A DNA stretch of 37,545 bases from contig CANIVF010000037.1 in NCBI GenBank assembly GCA_947470895.1, positions 1 through 37,545 on the forward strand, read 5' to 3'. Shown here one piece after another: positions 23,140 to 33,763 of this stretch. Source of the stretch: Bacteroidota bacterium (GTDB taxonomy: Bacteria; Bacteroidota; Bacteroidia; Cytophagales; Cyclobacteriaceae). Made by a program: the position numbers and the translations under genes. Below the pieces are notes generated by a model that searched no databases, was not told the DNA's origin, and worked only from the letters and a program-made list of their open reading frames with translations. Within the stretch, counting starts at the first letter, position 1. Every line of letters starts with the position of its first letter.

Positions 23140-25225
23140 GAAGTCCATATTAATAAGAGTACGCATCGCATTTTTATGTGTGGTGGTGTTTGCACTCTGC
23201 GTGGGCGCCAAGATTGGTCACATTCAGTTTATTGAGGGTGACGAGTGGAGGAAGATGAGTGAAGAAATCAATTTTGATTACAAGAAAGTAAAAGCGACCC
23301 GTGGAAATATTTATTCCGACAACGGTAGCTTGCTGGCAACAAGCCTTCCTTTTTATAAAATAGCGATTGATCCTACACTTGCCAAAGACGAAATCTTCAA
23401 GAAAGGAATTGATTCATTGGCGCTGATGCTGTCACGTTATTATAAAGATCGCTCGGCAACAGATTACAAGCAGATGTTGAAAGATGCACGTGCTACTGGC
23501 AAGCAATATGTGGTGATCAATCGCAAACAGATCAACTATCAGGCTAAGAAAGACATGACAAGATGGCCCATTTTCCGCGAAGGTCGCTACAAAGGTGGCG
23601 TCATCTTCGAAAAGATTGATGTACGCTATCGCCCTTTTTCAAAACTCAGCCGTAGAACGATTGGCTTTGTCAATGAAGAAGGCAAAGGCGTTGGTCTCGA
23701 ATACAGTTTCGATAATGTATTGGGCGGCCAAGATGGCGAAGCCCTGTTTCAAAAAATTGCCGGAGGCACCTGGAAACCCATCTTCGATGCAGATAATATT
23801 AAAGCGATTGACGGTCTTGATATTCAAACTACTCTGGATATCAATCTTCAGGATGTAGCGGAGACTTCACTGTATCGTGCCATGAAATCACACAATGCCG
23901 ATGAAGGTACGGTGATCGTGATGGAAGTGAAGACGGGTCACATCAAAGCAATTTCTAACCTAAGCAGAGAAAGTAATGGTGAGTATTCCGAGAAATTCAA
24001 TCATGCTGTTGGTGGTTCGATCGAGCCTGGTTCAACCTTTAAGTTGGTGACCATGATGGCTTTGTTGGAGGACACCAATATTAATTTGAATGATAGGATC
24101 AATACCGGAAATGGTGAATACACATTTTATAAGCGCAAAGTTAAAGATCATCATGAAGGAGGTTACGGAACCATCACCATTCAGCAATCCTTTGAGCTAT
24201 CATCAAACGTAGCGATGGCCAAATTGATTGATAAGCATTTCGGGACCAAGCCTTCCAAGTTTTTAGAACATATAGATCGTCTTCATCTTTCCAAACCTTT
24301 GGGCTTGCAAATCACGGGTGAGTCCTATCCAAAAATCACACGACCTACTGATAAAGACTGGAGCGGTATCACTCTTCCGTGGATGGCGTACGGTTACGGA
24401 TTCGAGATGTCTCCTCTGCACACATTGGCGTTATACAATGCGGTTGCCAATGATGGAAAAATGATTAAACCTATTTTCGTAACATCTGTGAGCAGAGCCG
24501 ATCAGGTGAAGGAAGAATATGAAACTGAGGTATTGGTAACCAAGATCTGTTCGAATAAGACATTGAATCAACTCAAACTTCTTTTGGAAGGTGTAGTAGA
24601 GAATGGGACAGCTAAAAATTTAAAGCATGCCGATTATCGAATTGCGGGTAAAACAGGTACCGCACAGATTTTAGAAAACGGTCGCTATGAAAAACGATAC
24701 ATCACTTCATTTGTAGGTTATTTCCCGGCACATGCACCTAAGTATACTGCGATTGTATTAGTGAAAAATCCTAGAGGAATATTTCAATATGGAAACAACG
24801 TGGCAGGTCCTGTATTCAAAGATATTGCTGATAATATTTACTCACGCGACATCAATCTTCATTTTGCTATGGAGAAAAAGGCGACCACAGAGCCTGGTGT
24901 GCTACCTGTAATTCGTGCCGGTAAGCAAGATGAATTAACCATGTTAACTAACGTGTTGGGCGTATCCAGTCATTCAGCAACAGAGGATGAATGGATTAAG
25001 ACTTCAAAAAATGGAAACTCTGTGGTGTGGAAAAAAAATGCTGTGGTTAAAGATCAGGTACCAGATGTAACAGGAATGACTTTCCGTGATGCGATCTATT
25101 TATTGGAGAAAACAGGCTTACGAGTAGGTTATGAAGGTAAAGGACGAGTAGCCTCACAATCCATCTCACCAGGAACAAGAATTTCTAAAGGTTCTAGAAT
25201 CTATTTGAGATTAACGAATGGCTGA
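23129..25225 (+). CDS. ftsI: Septal peptidoglycan transpeptidase FtsI (PBP3-like) with PASTA domain
   Basis: 698 residues from a GTG start that overlaps ftsL by 11 bp. One N-terminal membrane anchor (about 8-28) is followed by a PBP dimerisation domain (TRGNIYSDNGSLLATSLPFY). The transpeptidase domain has catalytic Ser302 in STFK (302-305), the SSN triad (358-360) and KTG (508-510). A C-terminal PASTA domain (about 643-698; QVPDVTGMTFRDAIYLLEKT) is present, as in SpoVD-type and many Bacteroidota FtsI proteins, and absent from E. coli FtsI. It cross-links septal peptidoglycan with FtsW. murE overlaps its end by 8 bp. Confidence 0.95.
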   Translation: MNIKKSILIRVRIAFLCVVVFALCVGAKIGHIQFIEGDEWRKMSEEINFDYKKVKATRGNIYSDNGSLLATSLPFYKIAIDPTLAKDEIFKKGIDSLALMLSRYYKDRSATDYKQMLKDARATGKQYVVINRKQINYQAKKDMTRWPIFREGRYKGGVIFEKIDVRYRPFSKLSRRTIGFVNEEGKGVGLEYSFDNVLGGQDGEALFQKIAGGTWKPIFDADNIKAIDGLDIQTTLDINLQDVAETSLYRAMKSHNADEGTVIVMEVKTGHIKAISNLSRESNGEYSEKFNHAVGGSIEPGSTFKLVTMMALLEDTNINLNDRINTGNGEYTFYKRKVKDHHEGGYGTITIQQSFELSSNVAMAKLIDKHFGTKPSKFLEHIDRLHLSKPLGLQITGESYPKITRPTDKDWSGITLPWMAYGYGFEMSPLHTLALYNAVANDGKMIKPIFVTSVSRADQVKEEYETEVLVTKICSNKTLNQLKLLLEGVVENGTAKNLKHADYRIAGKTGTAQILENGRYEKRYITSFVGYFPAHAPKYTAIVLVKNPRGIFQYGNNVAGPVFKDIADNIYSRDINLHFAMEKKATTEPGVLPVIRAGKQDELTMLTNVLGVSSHSATEDEWIKTSKNGNSVVWKKNAVVKDQVPDVTGMTFRDAIYLLEKTGLRVGYEGKGRVASQSISPGTRISKGSRIYLRLTNG

Positions 25226-26681
25226 GTTAAAGGACATATTATATAAAGTGCACATCACCTCTACTTCAGGTAACATGAGTATAGAGGTGAAAGGCATTTG
25301 CTTTGACTCACGCAAAGTGCAGCCCGGATTTTTATTTGTTGCTGTAAAAGGAACACAATCGGATGGTCATACTTTCATTGAGAAAGCGGTAACGCTGGGT
25401 GCAATCGCCATTGTAGCAGAAAAATTACCAGAATTAATTTCTGATGCGATTACGTATGTAACGGTTAAAGATAGCGCCAAGGCAATTGGCATCATTGCAT
25501 CCAATTTTTATGGAAATCCATCGGCTAAATTAAAATTGGTTGGAGTAACTGGAACGAATGGAAAGACAACGGTTGCAACACTTCTTTTCAAGTTATTTAC
25601 AGCACTGGGCTACCGATGCGGAATGTTATCCACAGTTGTGAATAACATTGTGGATAAACAGATCCCATCAACACATACAACTCCTGATCCTATTCAGATC
25701 AACGAATTGTTGGTTCAGATGCTGAATGAAAAATGCACGCACTGTTTCATGGAAGTGAGTTCGCATGCAGTAGCGCAAGGTAGAATTGAAGGTTTAAACT
25801 TCACGGGTGGTCTGTTCACGAATATTACGCACGACCACCTTGATTACCATCACACCTTTGAAAGTTATATTCGCGCTAAAAAAGGATTCTTTGATGGATT
25901 GTCATCAGATGCATTTGCTTTAGTCAATATTGATGACAAGCGAGGTATGGTGATGCTTCAAAATTGCAAGGCCAAAAAACACACATATGCTTTGAAGAAG
26001 ATGGCCGACTTCAAAGCTAAGATCATCACGAATTCTATTGAGGGACTTGAGCTGGAGATTGGTGAACGCAATGTATGGTTCCGATTAATTGGCGATTTTA
26101 ATGCTTATAACTTATTAACCGTGTATGGAGCCGCCAGTTTATTGAGCGAAGATTCTGAAACGGTGTTGATGAAATTATCTGCTTTAACGGGAGCATCAGG
26201 TCGTTTTGAATTGATCATGCCAGGATCAAAGTTCACTGCTATTGTTGATTATGCGCATACTCCGGACGCAGTAAAAAATATTTTGGAAACCATTGAGCAT
26301 TTCCGATCAGGTATTGAACAGGTGATCACAGTGATCGGATGTGGTGGAGATCGTGACCGCACCAAACGTCCATTGATGGCAGCTATCGCATGTAAATATT
26401 CAAACAAAGTGATCTTCACTTCAGATAATCCGCGCAGTGAAGACCCCATGGAAATCATTAAAGAAATGCAAACTGGCGTAGGACCGACCGATGCTAAGAA
26501 AACATTGGTAATGATAGACCGGGAGGAGGCTATTAAAATGGCCTGCATGCTGGCGAAAGAAAAAGATATCATTCTTGTTGCAGGAAAAGGTCATGAGAAT
26601 TACCAAGAAATAAAAGGAGTGAAGCATCCTTTTGATGATAAAGAAGTATTGTCGAGGATGTTAAAAATGTTTGCGAGCTGA
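25218..26681 (+). CDS. murE: UDP-MurNAc-tripeptide ligase MurE (meso-diaminopimelate type)
   Basis: A 487-residue cytosolic Mur ligase that adds the third stem-peptide residue to UDP-MurNAc-Ala-Glu. The ATP site is GTNGKTT (112-118). The SHxxxQGRIEG and THDHLDYH motifs are also present. The DNPR motif at 403-406 selects meso-diaminopimelate rather than lysine. The start overlaps ftsI by 8 bp and the stop TGA shares its last base with the mraY ATG. Confidence 0.97.
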   Translation: MAELKDILYKVHITSTSGNMSIEVKGICFDSRKVQPGFLFVAVKGTQSDGHTFIEKAVTLGAIAIVAEKLPELISDAITYVTVKDSAKAIGIIASNFYGNPSAKLKLVGVTGTNGKTTVATLLFKLFTALGYRCGMLSTVVNNIVDKQIPSTHTTPDPIQINELLVQMLNEKCTHCFMEVSSHAVAQGRIEGLNFTGGLFTNITHDHLDYHHTFESYIRAKKGFFDGLSSDAFALVNIDDKRGMVMLQNCKAKKHTYALKKMADFKAKIITNSIEGLELEIGERNVWFRLIGDFNAYNLLTVYGAASLLSEDSETVLMKLSALTGASGRFELIMPGSKFTAIVDYAHTPDAVKNILETIEHFRSGIEQVITVIGCGGDRDRTKRPLMAAIACKYSNKVIFTSDNPRSEDPMEIIKEMQTGVGPTDAKKTLVMIDREEAIKMACMLAKEKDIILVAGKGHENYQEIKGVKHPFDDKEVLSRMLKMFAS

Positions 26682-27907
26682 TGCTGTACTATTTGTTCGA
26701 CTATATTGAGAAGAACTTTAATTTCCCTGGAGCAGGATTGTTTCAGTACATCTCGTTCCGTGCGGGAGCGGCAGCGCTATTGTCATTGATCATTACGATT
26801 ACCTTTGGAGAACGATTGATCAACTACTTACGAAAGAAGCAAGTTGGCGAAGATATACGTGATTTGGGTTTGGAAGGACAGCTTCAAAAGAAGGGAACTC
26901 CAACAATGGGTGGCTTGATCATTATCGCTGCCATTTTAGTCCCTACTCTGTTAATGGCGAAGTTGGATAATGTGTATGTGATTTTATTAATCGCCACAAC
27001 TTTATGGTTGGGAATGATCGGATTCATTGACGATTATATTAAGGTATTCAGAAAGAATAAAGAAGGATTAGCAGGTCGATTCAAAATCGTTGGTCAGGTA
27101 ACAATTGGTCTGATCGTTGGTCTCACCTTGTATTTTAATGATCAAGTTGTGGTGCGCGAAGTGAAGCCCGCTACGGTGGCCAGCATCCAGACTTTTCAGA
27201 CGGAGCCGGGAGCAAGGATGGAATATAAGGACACAAAATCTACCAAGACCACGGTTCCCTTTGTAAAGAATAACGAATTTGACTACAGTGATATTTTTCC
27301 ATGGCTGGATAAGAATTACACTTGGATCGTATTTACATTGGTTGTTATACTGATTATCACATCTGTTTCAAACGGAGCGAACATCACCGATGGCATTGAT
27401 GGTTTAGCTGCTGGAACTTCGGCAATTATCGGACTAACACTGGCCATTTTTGCTTACCTCTCAGGTCGTGTCGATTTTAGTTCTTACCTGAATATCATGT
27501 ACATCCCTAACCTTGGGGAACTAGTAATTTTTTGTACTGCGTTCGTAGGGGCATGCCTCGGATTCCTTTGGTACAATTCTTACCCGGCCCAGGTGTTCAT
27601 GGGTGATACTGGTAGTTTATCATTAGGAGGAATCATTGCGGTGCTTGCGTTGGCTGTTCGCAAAGAATTGATGATTCCATTACTCTGCGGAATTTTCCTG
27701 ATCGAAAGTATGTCGGTGATTTTGCAAGTTTCTTATTTCAAATATACGAAGAAGAAGTATGGTGAGGGAAGAAGAATCTTCCTGATGTCACCCTTGCATC
27801 ATCATTTTCAGAAGAAGAATATTCATGAATCTAAAATCGTAACCCGTTTTTGGATAATAGGAATACTGTTAGCGATTTTATCACTAGCCATGCTAAAATT
27901 AAGATGA
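26681..27907 (+). CDS. mraY: Phospho-MurNAc-pentapeptide transferase MraY
   Basis: A 408-residue integral membrane enzyme with about ten helices. It transfers phospho-MurNAc-pentapeptide to undecaprenyl phosphate to make lipid I. Catalytic aspartates D117-D118 lie in GFIDDYIKV. The NxxDGxDGL site is [10 protein letters not shown] (234-242), and the HHHFQ motif follows near the C-terminus. It is about 45 residues longer than E. coli MraY because of a polar loop at about residues 152-212 ([18 protein letters not shown]); in my experience Bacteroidota members commonly carry such a loop. The stop overlaps murD by 4 bp. Confidence 0.97.
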   Translation: MLYYLFDYIEKNFNFPGAGLFQYISFRAGAAALLSLIITITFGERLINYLRKKQVGEDIRDLGLEGQLQKKGTPTMGGLIIIAAILVPTLLMAKLDNVYVILLIATTLWLGMIGFIDDYIKVFRKNKEGLAGRFKIVGQVTIGLIVGLTLYFNDQVVVREVKPATVASIQTFQTEPGARMEYKDTKSTKTTVPFVKNNEFDYSDIFPWLDKNYTWIVFTLVVILIITSVSNGANITDGIDGLAAGTSAIIGLTLAIFAYLSGRVDFSSYLNIMYIPNLGELVIFCTAFVGACLGFLWYNSYPAQVFMGDTGSLSLGGIIAVLALAVRKELMIPLLCGIFLIESMSVILQVSYFKYTKKKYGEGRRIFLMSPLHHHFQKKNIHESKIVTRFWIIGILLAILSLAMLKLR

Positions 27908-29268
27908 GCGAACGTATTGTCATATTGGGTGCAGGCGAAAGCGGAACGGGAGCAGCCATCCTCGCGAAAGCGAAAGGGTATGATGTTTTTGTTTCGGATC
28001 AGAGTGCAATCAAAGATCAGTACAAGGCAGAACTGAACTCATGCACTATTGCCTTTGAAGAAAGAGCTCATTCAGAAGAAAAAATAGTGAATGCAAGTCT
28101 GATTATTAAGAGTCCTGGTATTCCTGATAATGCTGAAATCATTAAGAAAGTAAAGAGCAACGGCATACCTGTTGTTGATGAATTAGAATTTGCATTTCGT
28201 TTTCTCAAAGGAAAAGTGATTGCGATCACTGGTACAAACGGAAAGACCACTACAACATTACTGACTTATCATTTGCTGAAGTCCGCTGGGTTTAGTGTTG
28301 CCTTAGCAGGAAACGTAGGAGAAAGTCTGGCACGTAAAGTGGCTCAAGGTCATCACGATTGGTATGTTATTGAAATCAGCAGTTTCCAGCTAGACGGAAC
28401 CAACACATTCAAGCCACACATTGGCATTTTACTAAACATCACTCCTGATCATCTGGATCGATATGAGTATAAAATGAAGAACTACATCAACACGAAGTTC
28501 AGACTGATTCAAAATATGAAGGCTGATGATTATTTCATCTACTATGCTGATGATGCGGTGACAGGTGATGAGGTAGGTAAAAGAATTATCGCGCCACTGC
28601 CATTGCCAGTGTCATTGAAATTAACTTCAAATGCACCAGCCCATTTCGATGGTGAAACCATGTCGTTCTCGTTGGATGGCGCATCGTTCAAAATATCACA
28701 AGTAGATACTACGTTAAAAGGTCCTCATAATTTGATCAACACGATGTCGGCCGTTACGGCTGTTCATTTGGCTGGTGCAAGCGTAGAGCAAATTCGCAAA
28801 GGACTTAAAACATTTAAGAATGCTCCTCATCGTCTGGAGTCTGTAGCAATCATCAACGGTGTTGAGTTTGTCAATGATTCGAAAGCTACTAATGTGGATT
28901 CTGTTATGTACGGTTTAGGTAGCTACAACGGACCATTGATCTGGATTGCCGGTGGCGTTGATAAAGGAAATGATTACACGCTCATCGAAGAAGAGGTGAA
29001 GAAGAAAGTGCGCGTATTGATTTGTCTGGGTAAGGATAATGATAAACTAAAAAAAGGATTCGGAAGTTTAGTGAATGAACTCTACGAAACACAAAGTGTA
29101 AAGGAGTTAGTTCAACTTGCACTTCGTGTTTCAAAGCCGGGTGATGTGGTATTGCTATCTCCCGCATGTGCAAGTTTTGATTTATTCAAAAACTATGAGG
29201 ACAGAGGCAATCAATTTCGTGCGGAAGTGCTTGAATTGAAGAATGAAGTAGAAAAAGCAATGGTATGA
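27904..29268 (+). CDS. murD: UDP-MurNAc-L-alanine:D-glutamate ligase MurD
   Basis: A 454-residue cytosolic ligase. I choose the ATG at 27904, which overlaps the mraY stop as ATGA and starts directly with the Rossmann-like segment [17 protein letters not shown]. An in-frame ATG at 27850 would add 18 residues inside mraY and is unlikely. The ATP site is GTNGKTTTT (110-118). Further marks are [31 protein letters not shown] and [11 protein letters not shown]. It overlaps ftsW by 4 bp. Confidence 0.96.
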   Translation: MSERIVILGAGESGTGAAILAKAKGYDVFVSDQSAIKDQYKAELNSCTIAFEERAHSEEKIVNASLIIKSPGIPDNAEIIKKVKSNGIPVVDELEFAFRFLKGKVIAITGTNGKTTTTLLTYHLLKSAGFSVALAGNVGESLARKVAQGHHDWYVIEISSFQLDGTNTFKPHIGILLNITPDHLDRYEYKMKNYINTKFRLIQNMKADDYFIYYADDAVTGDEVGKRIIAPLPLPVSLKLTSNAPAHFDGETMSFSLDGASFKISQVDTTLKGPHNLINTMSAVTAVHLAGASVEQIRKGLKTFKNAPHRLESVAIINGVEFVNDSKATNVDSVMYGLGSYNGPLIWIAGGVDKGNDYTLIEEEVKKKVRVLICLGKDNDKLKKGFGSLVNELYETQSVKELVQLALRVSKPGDVVLLSPACASFDLFKNYEDRGNQFRAEVLELKNEVEKAMV

Positions 29269-30449
29269 TCGCAAAAGTTAAAACATGGGCTGACAAAAAT
29301 CTGCTTGGTGACAGGGTCATCTGGGTAGTTGTTTTTGTGCTTTCGCTGATCAGCATTTTGGTAGTGTATAGCTCCATTGGTACACTTGCTTATAAACGCA
29401 CGGCTAGTCCTGAATCCTATTTATTAAAGCACACCTTCATGGTGTTCTTAGGTTTAGCTGCGATGTGGTTTGCACATAAAATTGACTACCGCTACTATTC
29501 AAAAATTTCCAGGCTTGCAATATGGGTAAGTGTTCCTTTACTCATCTATACGTTCACCAACGGAACAACCATCAACGATGCAGCGCGCTGGATCACCCTC
29601 CCCATCATCAACACCTCTTTCCAACCTTCTGATTTTGCCAGCTTAGCATTGATCATCAACCTGGCGAGTATGCTTTCGAAGAAGCAACAGAATATTGATG
29701 ATATCAAAGAAGCACTCATTCCCATGTTGGTTTGGTGTGGTGTGATCTGCGGATTGATCGCATTAACCAATCTATCAACAGCGATGTTGCTGTTTGCTAC
29801 TTGTATGTTGATAATGTTCATCGGACGTGTGCCTGTAAAATATCTGGCGATGCTCGTGCTGGTAGGTTTATTAGCCGGAGCCGTTGCATTGAAGTTTGGT
29901 GTTCGTGGTGAAACTGCGAAGAATCGTATTCTCAGTTTTGTAAATGGAACAGAACTCCCATTCCAGGCTAAGCATGGAAGAATTGCTGTCGCGACTGGAG
30001 GAATTTTTGGAAAGGGTCCTGGCAATAGTGATCAACGAAATATTCTTCCACACCCATATTCTGATTTTGTTTATGCAATCGTGATTGAAGAGTATGGAAT
30101 GATTGGTGGAGCAGTTGTGCTGATTCTCTATCTCATCCTCTTGCATCGGGGAATGAATGCAGCATACAATAGTGAGCGGGCTTTTGGTGGATTGCTGTCT
30201 GCGGGTTTGAGTTTCGATTTGGTGTGTCAGGCCATGGTGAACATGGGTGTTGTGGTGGGCTTAGGTCCGATCACCGGACAACCGTTGCCATTGATCAGTA
30301 TGGGAGGAACGGCTATGGTATTTACGGGATTATCCGTAGGAATTATTTTAAGTGTGAGTCGTGGTGAGCAAGATCAGAATTGGGGCAAGCAAGCCGCCAA
30401 CGAGGAAGAGAAAGTAAAAGAGAAAAATTTTGACGCGAAAGCAGCTTGA
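29265..30449 (+). CDS. ftsW: Septal peptidoglycan polymerase FtsW (SEDS family)
   Basis: 394 residues with ten predicted membrane helices. FtsW is a SEDS glycosyltransferase that polymerises lipid II at the septum together with FtsI. The extracytoplasmic loop AVATGGIFGKGPGNSDQRNI and PYSDFVYAIVIEEYGMIGG holds the conserved region, and GPITGQPLPLISMGGTAMV is the C-terminal SEDS motif. The tail after the last helix is short and charged (KQAANEEEKVKEKNFDAKAA). It shares 4 bp with both murD and murG, so translation is coupled. Confidence 0.95.
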   Translation: MIAKVKTWADKNLLGDRVIWVVVFVLSLISILVVYSSIGTLAYKRTASPESYLLKHTFMVFLGLAAMWFAHKIDYRYYSKISRLAIWVSVPLLIYTFTNGTTINDAARWITLPIINTSFQPSDFASLALIINLASMLSKKQQNIDDIKEALIPMLVWCGVICGLIALTNLSTAMLLFATCMLIMFIGRVPVKYLAMLVLVGLLAGAVALKFGVRGETAKNRILSFVNGTELPFQAKHGRIAVATGGIFGKGPGNSDQRNILPHPYSDFVYAIVIEEYGMIGGAVVLILYLILLHRGMNAAYNSERAFGGLLSAGLSFDLVCQAMVNMGVVVGLGPITGQPLPLISMGGTAMVFTGLSVGIILSVSRGEQDQNWGKQAANEEEKVKEKNFDAKAA

Positions 30450-31555
30450 GCACTAAACAACCATATCGATTGATCATTAGCGGCGGCGGCACGGGAGGTC
30501 ACATATTCCCTGCATTGGCTATTGCGAATACATTTAAGGAACGTTATCCGGATGCGGATATACTTTTTGTTGGTGCAGAAGGTAGAATGGAGATGACACG
30601 TGTGCCAGAATCGGGTTATAAAATTGTTGGTTTATGGATTAGCGGACTTCAACGTAAACTCACGTGGTCTAACCTTTCTTTCCCAATAAAATTAATTTCC
30701 AGTTATTTCAAGGCAGGGAAGATCATTAAAGATTTTAAACCGGATGTAGTGATTGGTACCGGTGGTTATGCCAGTGGACCAATCATGCTTGCCGCAACGA
30801 AAAATAAAATCCCTTCTTTAATTCAGGAGCAGAATTCCTATGCTGGTCTCACAAATAAAAGATTAGGTCAGAAAGTTCAACGGATATGTGTGGCTTATCC
30901 CAGCATGGAAAAATATTTTCCTAAGGCTAAGTTAATTTTTACTGGCAATCCAGTTCGCAAGGATATCATTGATCTGGAAGCAAAACGAGAAAAAGCATTA
31001 CTGCAATTTGCATTTGATACTAAAATAAAAACGCTTGTGATACTTGGAGGAAGCCTTGGTGCCAGAACGATCAACGAGAGTGTGTTGGCACATATTGATA
31101 AACTGATCGATGCGAAAGTACAAGTGATCTGGCAAACAGGACGCGTGTATTATGAAGACGTGAAAGCCCGAGTAAGCAGCAAAGACTTAAGAAAGATTCG
31201 CATTCATGATTTTCTGAAGCAAATGGATATGGTGTATGCAGCTAGTGATGTGGTGATTTCGCGCGCAGGGGCTTTGGCGATTTCGGAATTGTGTCTGGCT
31301 AAGCGTCCAGTGATTTTAGTGCCCTCTCCTAATGTTGCAGAAGATCATCAAACCAAGAATGCTATGTCACTGGTGAATGAGCAGGCAGCCATGATGATTA
31401 TGGATGTGGAAGCGGGTTCGCTACTTATTGATGCAGCATTGAAACTCATGTATGATGAACAACAATGTCAAAAATTTGCCGCGAATGTTGCTAAGCTCGG
31501 AAAGCCAAACGCAACAGAGCAGATTGTTAACGAAATTGAAAAACTGATTCAATGA
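30446..31555 (+). CDS. murG: UDP-GlcNAc:lipid I GlcNAc transferase MurG
   Basis: 369 residues from a TTG start (30446) that overlaps the ftsW stop as TTGA; no ATG or GTG lies in frame near it before the conserved N-terminus RLIISGGGTGGHIFPALAIA. MurG is a peripheral membrane glycosyltransferase that makes lipid II. Supporting motifs are the glycine-rich loop GGGTGGH, GTGGYASGPIMLAA, QEQNSYAGLTNKRLG, and the UDP-binding GGSLGA and SRAGALAISELCLA in the C-terminal domain. It overlaps murC by 4 bp. Confidence 0.95.
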   Translation: MSTKQPYRLIISGGGTGGHIFPALAIANTFKERYPDADILFVGAEGRMEMTRVPESGYKIVGLWISGLQRKLTWSNLSFPIKLISSYFKAGKIIKDFKPDVVIGTGGYASGPIMLAATKNKIPSLIQEQNSYAGLTNKRLGQKVQRICVAYPSMEKYFPKAKLIFTGNPVRKDIIDLEAKREKALLQFAFDTKIKTLVILGGSLGARTINESVLAHIDKLIDAKVQVIWQTGRVYYEDVKARVSSKDLRKIRIHDFLKQMDMVYAASDVVISRAGALAISELCLAKRPVILVPSPNVAEDHQTKNAMSLVNEQAAMMIMDVEAGSLLIDAALKLMYDEQQCQKFAANVAKLGKPNATEQIVNEIEKLIQ

Positions 31556-32937
31556 GCATGAAACTAGATCAATACGACAGTATATATTTTCTCGGCATTG
31601 GTGGAATTGGTATGAGTGCCATTGCGCGCTGGTTCAAGCATAAGGGATTGCGTGTGGCGGGTTATGATAAAACACCGACACCGCTCACGCATGAGTTGCT
31701 GGAAGAAGGTATGGAGATTCACTTCGAAGATCGCATTGAATTTATACCAGGTTATATCAGTAAAGAGAAGACTTTGGTTGTATTCACTCCAGCCATGCCA
31801 AAGAATCATATTGAACATGCTTATCTGAAAGAGAAGGGTTTCACTATTTTAAAACGCTCGGAAGTATTAGGATTGCTTACTAAGAATTATAAAACTGTTG
31901 CTGTAGCCGGCACTCACGGTAAGACTACCACCTCATCGTTGATTGCACACATTATTAAGTCCGCAAATATGGACATGGTTGCTTTCTTAGGAGGCATCAC
32001 CGCCAATTATGATTCTAACCTGGTGATGCAGGGTGAGGTGAATAACAAAACGATTGTCGTGGCAGAGGCCGATGAATTTGATCGTTCTTTTCTGAGATTA
32101 TTTCCTCACACCGCAGTGATTACTTCTGCCGATGCTGATCATCTGGACATCTATGGAGATCACTTGCAGATGTTGAGTTCCTACAAAGAATTTATTAGTC
32201 AGATTAATAGAGGTGGAAATCTGATTATACATGAGTCGATTGCCATGCTTGCTAATGAAGCACCGCATGTCAAGATGACTACATATGGCATGAGCCGGGG
32301 ACAATTTTTAGCCGGCAATATTACCGCTAAGGGCGGATTTTTTGAGTTTGATCTTATCGGCTTGGAAAAGACGATGGAGAAAATACAGCTCGGTGTCCCC
32401 GGTTTTCATAATATGGAAAATGCCATCGCAGCCACATTGGTCGCTTTGAAATTGGGTATTGATGAGAAATTGATTCGCGAAGCATTACTTTCTTTCAAAG
32501 GCGTGAAGAGAAGGTTTGAGTTTATCATCAAGAAAGAGGATCTCGTTTACATTGATGATTACGCACATCATCCGGCAGAGATTGAGGCGTTCCTTACCTC
32601 ATTGAAGGCGATGTATAAGGGCAAGAAAATCACCGTTGTATTTCAGCCTCACCTGTTTACGCGTACCAGAGATTTTGCAGAGGGATTTTCAAAGAGTTTA
32701 AGTTTAGCGGATGAAGTTTTGTTGATGGACATCTATCCGGCACGAGAAGAACTTATTCCAGGCGTTACCTCGGATATTCTCATTAAGGATATCACAAGTC
32801 CTGTGAAGATTCGCTGTGGAAAAACTGATCTGCTTCAAAAGCTGGAAGCATTAGATATCGAAGTATTAGCAACAGTGGGTGCAGGTGATATTGACACGTT
32901 TGTTAAACCTATTAAAGAACTTTTGAACAAGAAGTAA
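31552..32937 (+). CDS. murC: UDP-MurNAc:L-alanine ligase MurC
   Basis: A 461-residue cytosolic ligase, the first Mur ligase of the pathway. The N-terminal Rossmann-like segment YFLGIGGIGMSAIARWFKHK is typical, and the ATP site is GTHGKTTT (120-127). EADEFDRSFLRL and DDYAHHPAEIEAFL confirm MurC rather than Mpl. The start overlaps murG (ATGA); a second in-frame ATG is two codons later. The stop is one base before the ftsQ ATG. murB and ddl, which sit near murC in many other bacteria, are absent here. Confidence 0.97.
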   Translation: MSMKLDQYDSIYFLGIGGIGMSAIARWFKHKGLRVAGYDKTPTPLTHELLEEGMEIHFEDRIEFIPGYISKEKTLVVFTPAMPKNHIEHAYLKEKGFTILKRSEVLGLLTKNYKTVAVAGTHGKTTTSSLIAHIIKSANMDMVAFLGGITANYDSNLVMQGEVNNKTIVVAEADEFDRSFLRLFPHTAVITSADADHLDIYGDHLQMLSSYKEFISQINRGGNLIIHESIAMLANEAPHVKMTTYGMSRGQFLAGNITAKGGFFEFDLIGLEKTMEKIQLGVPGFHNMENAIAATLVALKLGIDEKLIREALLSFKGVKRRFEFIIKKEDLVYIDDYAHHPAEIEAFLTSLKAMYKGKKITVVFQPHLFTRTRDFAEGFSKSLSLADEVLLMDIYPAREELIPGVTSDILIKDITSPVKIRCGKTDLLQKLEALDIEVLATVGAGDIDTFVKPIKELLNKK

Positions 32938-32938
32938 T

Positions 32939-33703
32939 ATGAAGTGGAAACTGAACATTCGAAGAGAAATTAAAGTGGCGGTATCGCTGCTTTCAATTTC
33001 ATTTTTGATTGCCTTCAGTGAGCGCAAGCAAGGTGGTTCTGTTTGTAAAGATATTGTGGTTGAATTGGATAACCTTCATGGTAATCATTTTCTGGATGAA
33101 GCTGACGTGATCAAATTGGTGGAAGGCAGTGGACAAAAGATAAAAGGTGTAGGCATAGATCGCATTGACTTGAAGACTATCGAGAAGAAAATAAAGTATG
33201 ACAAACACATTCTCGATGCTGAGCTGTTCGGAGATCTCAAAGGCAACCTGATTGTGAACGTAGAATTACGTAGACCAATAGCTCGTATTGTTCAGTCTGA
33301 TGCTCCTGATGCCTACATCGCTGAGGATGGCGTGATCATGCCGGTGTCTGAAAAGTACACCTCGCGGGTGATTTTAATCAGTGGCCCATTTGTGAAGAAG
33401 TTATTGGAAGATGAAGATTTAACAAAATCGGAAGAAGGTATTCAATTGAAGCAAATGATTGAATTTATTAACGAAGATGATTTTTGGAAGGCACAGATTG
33501 CCCAGCTTGATATCAGTAGTAATGGAAAGATTACAATCTATCCGCAAGTAACCGGTCAGCGGGTTGAGTTCGGAAGAGCAGATAACTTTGAACCGAAGTT
33601 TAAGAAGCTCATGATATTTTATAAAGAGATTCTTCCTCAACGCGGATGGACACGATACGAGCGGGTGAATCTTGAATACGAGGGACAAATTATTGCCGAA
33701 TAG
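32939..33703 (+). CDS. ftsQ: Cell division protein FtsQ
   Basis: 254 residues. There is a short basic N-terminus (KWKLNIRREIK), a single membrane segment (about 12-27), then a periplasmic POTRA-type domain (about 38-112, with GNHFLDEADVIKLVEGSG and IEKKIKYDKHILDAELFGDL). A beta domain follows (ARIVQSDAPDAYIAEDGVIM; WKAQIAQLDISSNGKITIYP). FtsQ scaffolds FtsB/FtsL in the divisome. It lies one base after murC and 60 bp before ftsA; that gap is the largest since ftsL and is A+T-rich. Confidence 0.9.
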   Translation: MKWKLNIRREIKVAVSLLSISFLIAFSERKQGGSVCKDIVVELDNLHGNHFLDEADVIKLVEGSGQKIKGVGIDRIDLKTIEKKIKYDKHILDAELFGDLKGNLIVNVELRRPIARIVQSDAPDAYIAEDGVIMPVSEKYTSRVILISGPFVKKLLEDEDLTKSEEGIQLKQMIEFINEDDFWKAQIAQLDISSNGKITIYPQVTGQRVEFGRADNFEPKFKKLMIFYKEILPQRGWTRYERVNLEYEGQIIAE

Positions 33704-33763
33704 ATCGATTTATTTTTTAAACATATTTAAAGGAGTAACAACCACTAACAAAGAATAATTACC

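Noticed and set aside
27850-27903. Upstream ATG for murD within mraY
   Set aside because: It adds 18 residues unlike MurD; the ATGA overlap at 27904 fits the spacing of the other junctions and the family start.
29546-30025. 159-codon antisense frame inside ftsW
   Set aside because: The sense strand clearly encodes FtsW; the antisense translation shows no domain and no start context.
33731-33736. Shine-Dalgarno site for ftsA
   Set aside because: AGGAGT lies nearly 30 nt before the ATG, too far to position the ribosome there, and no suitable start codon follows it closer.
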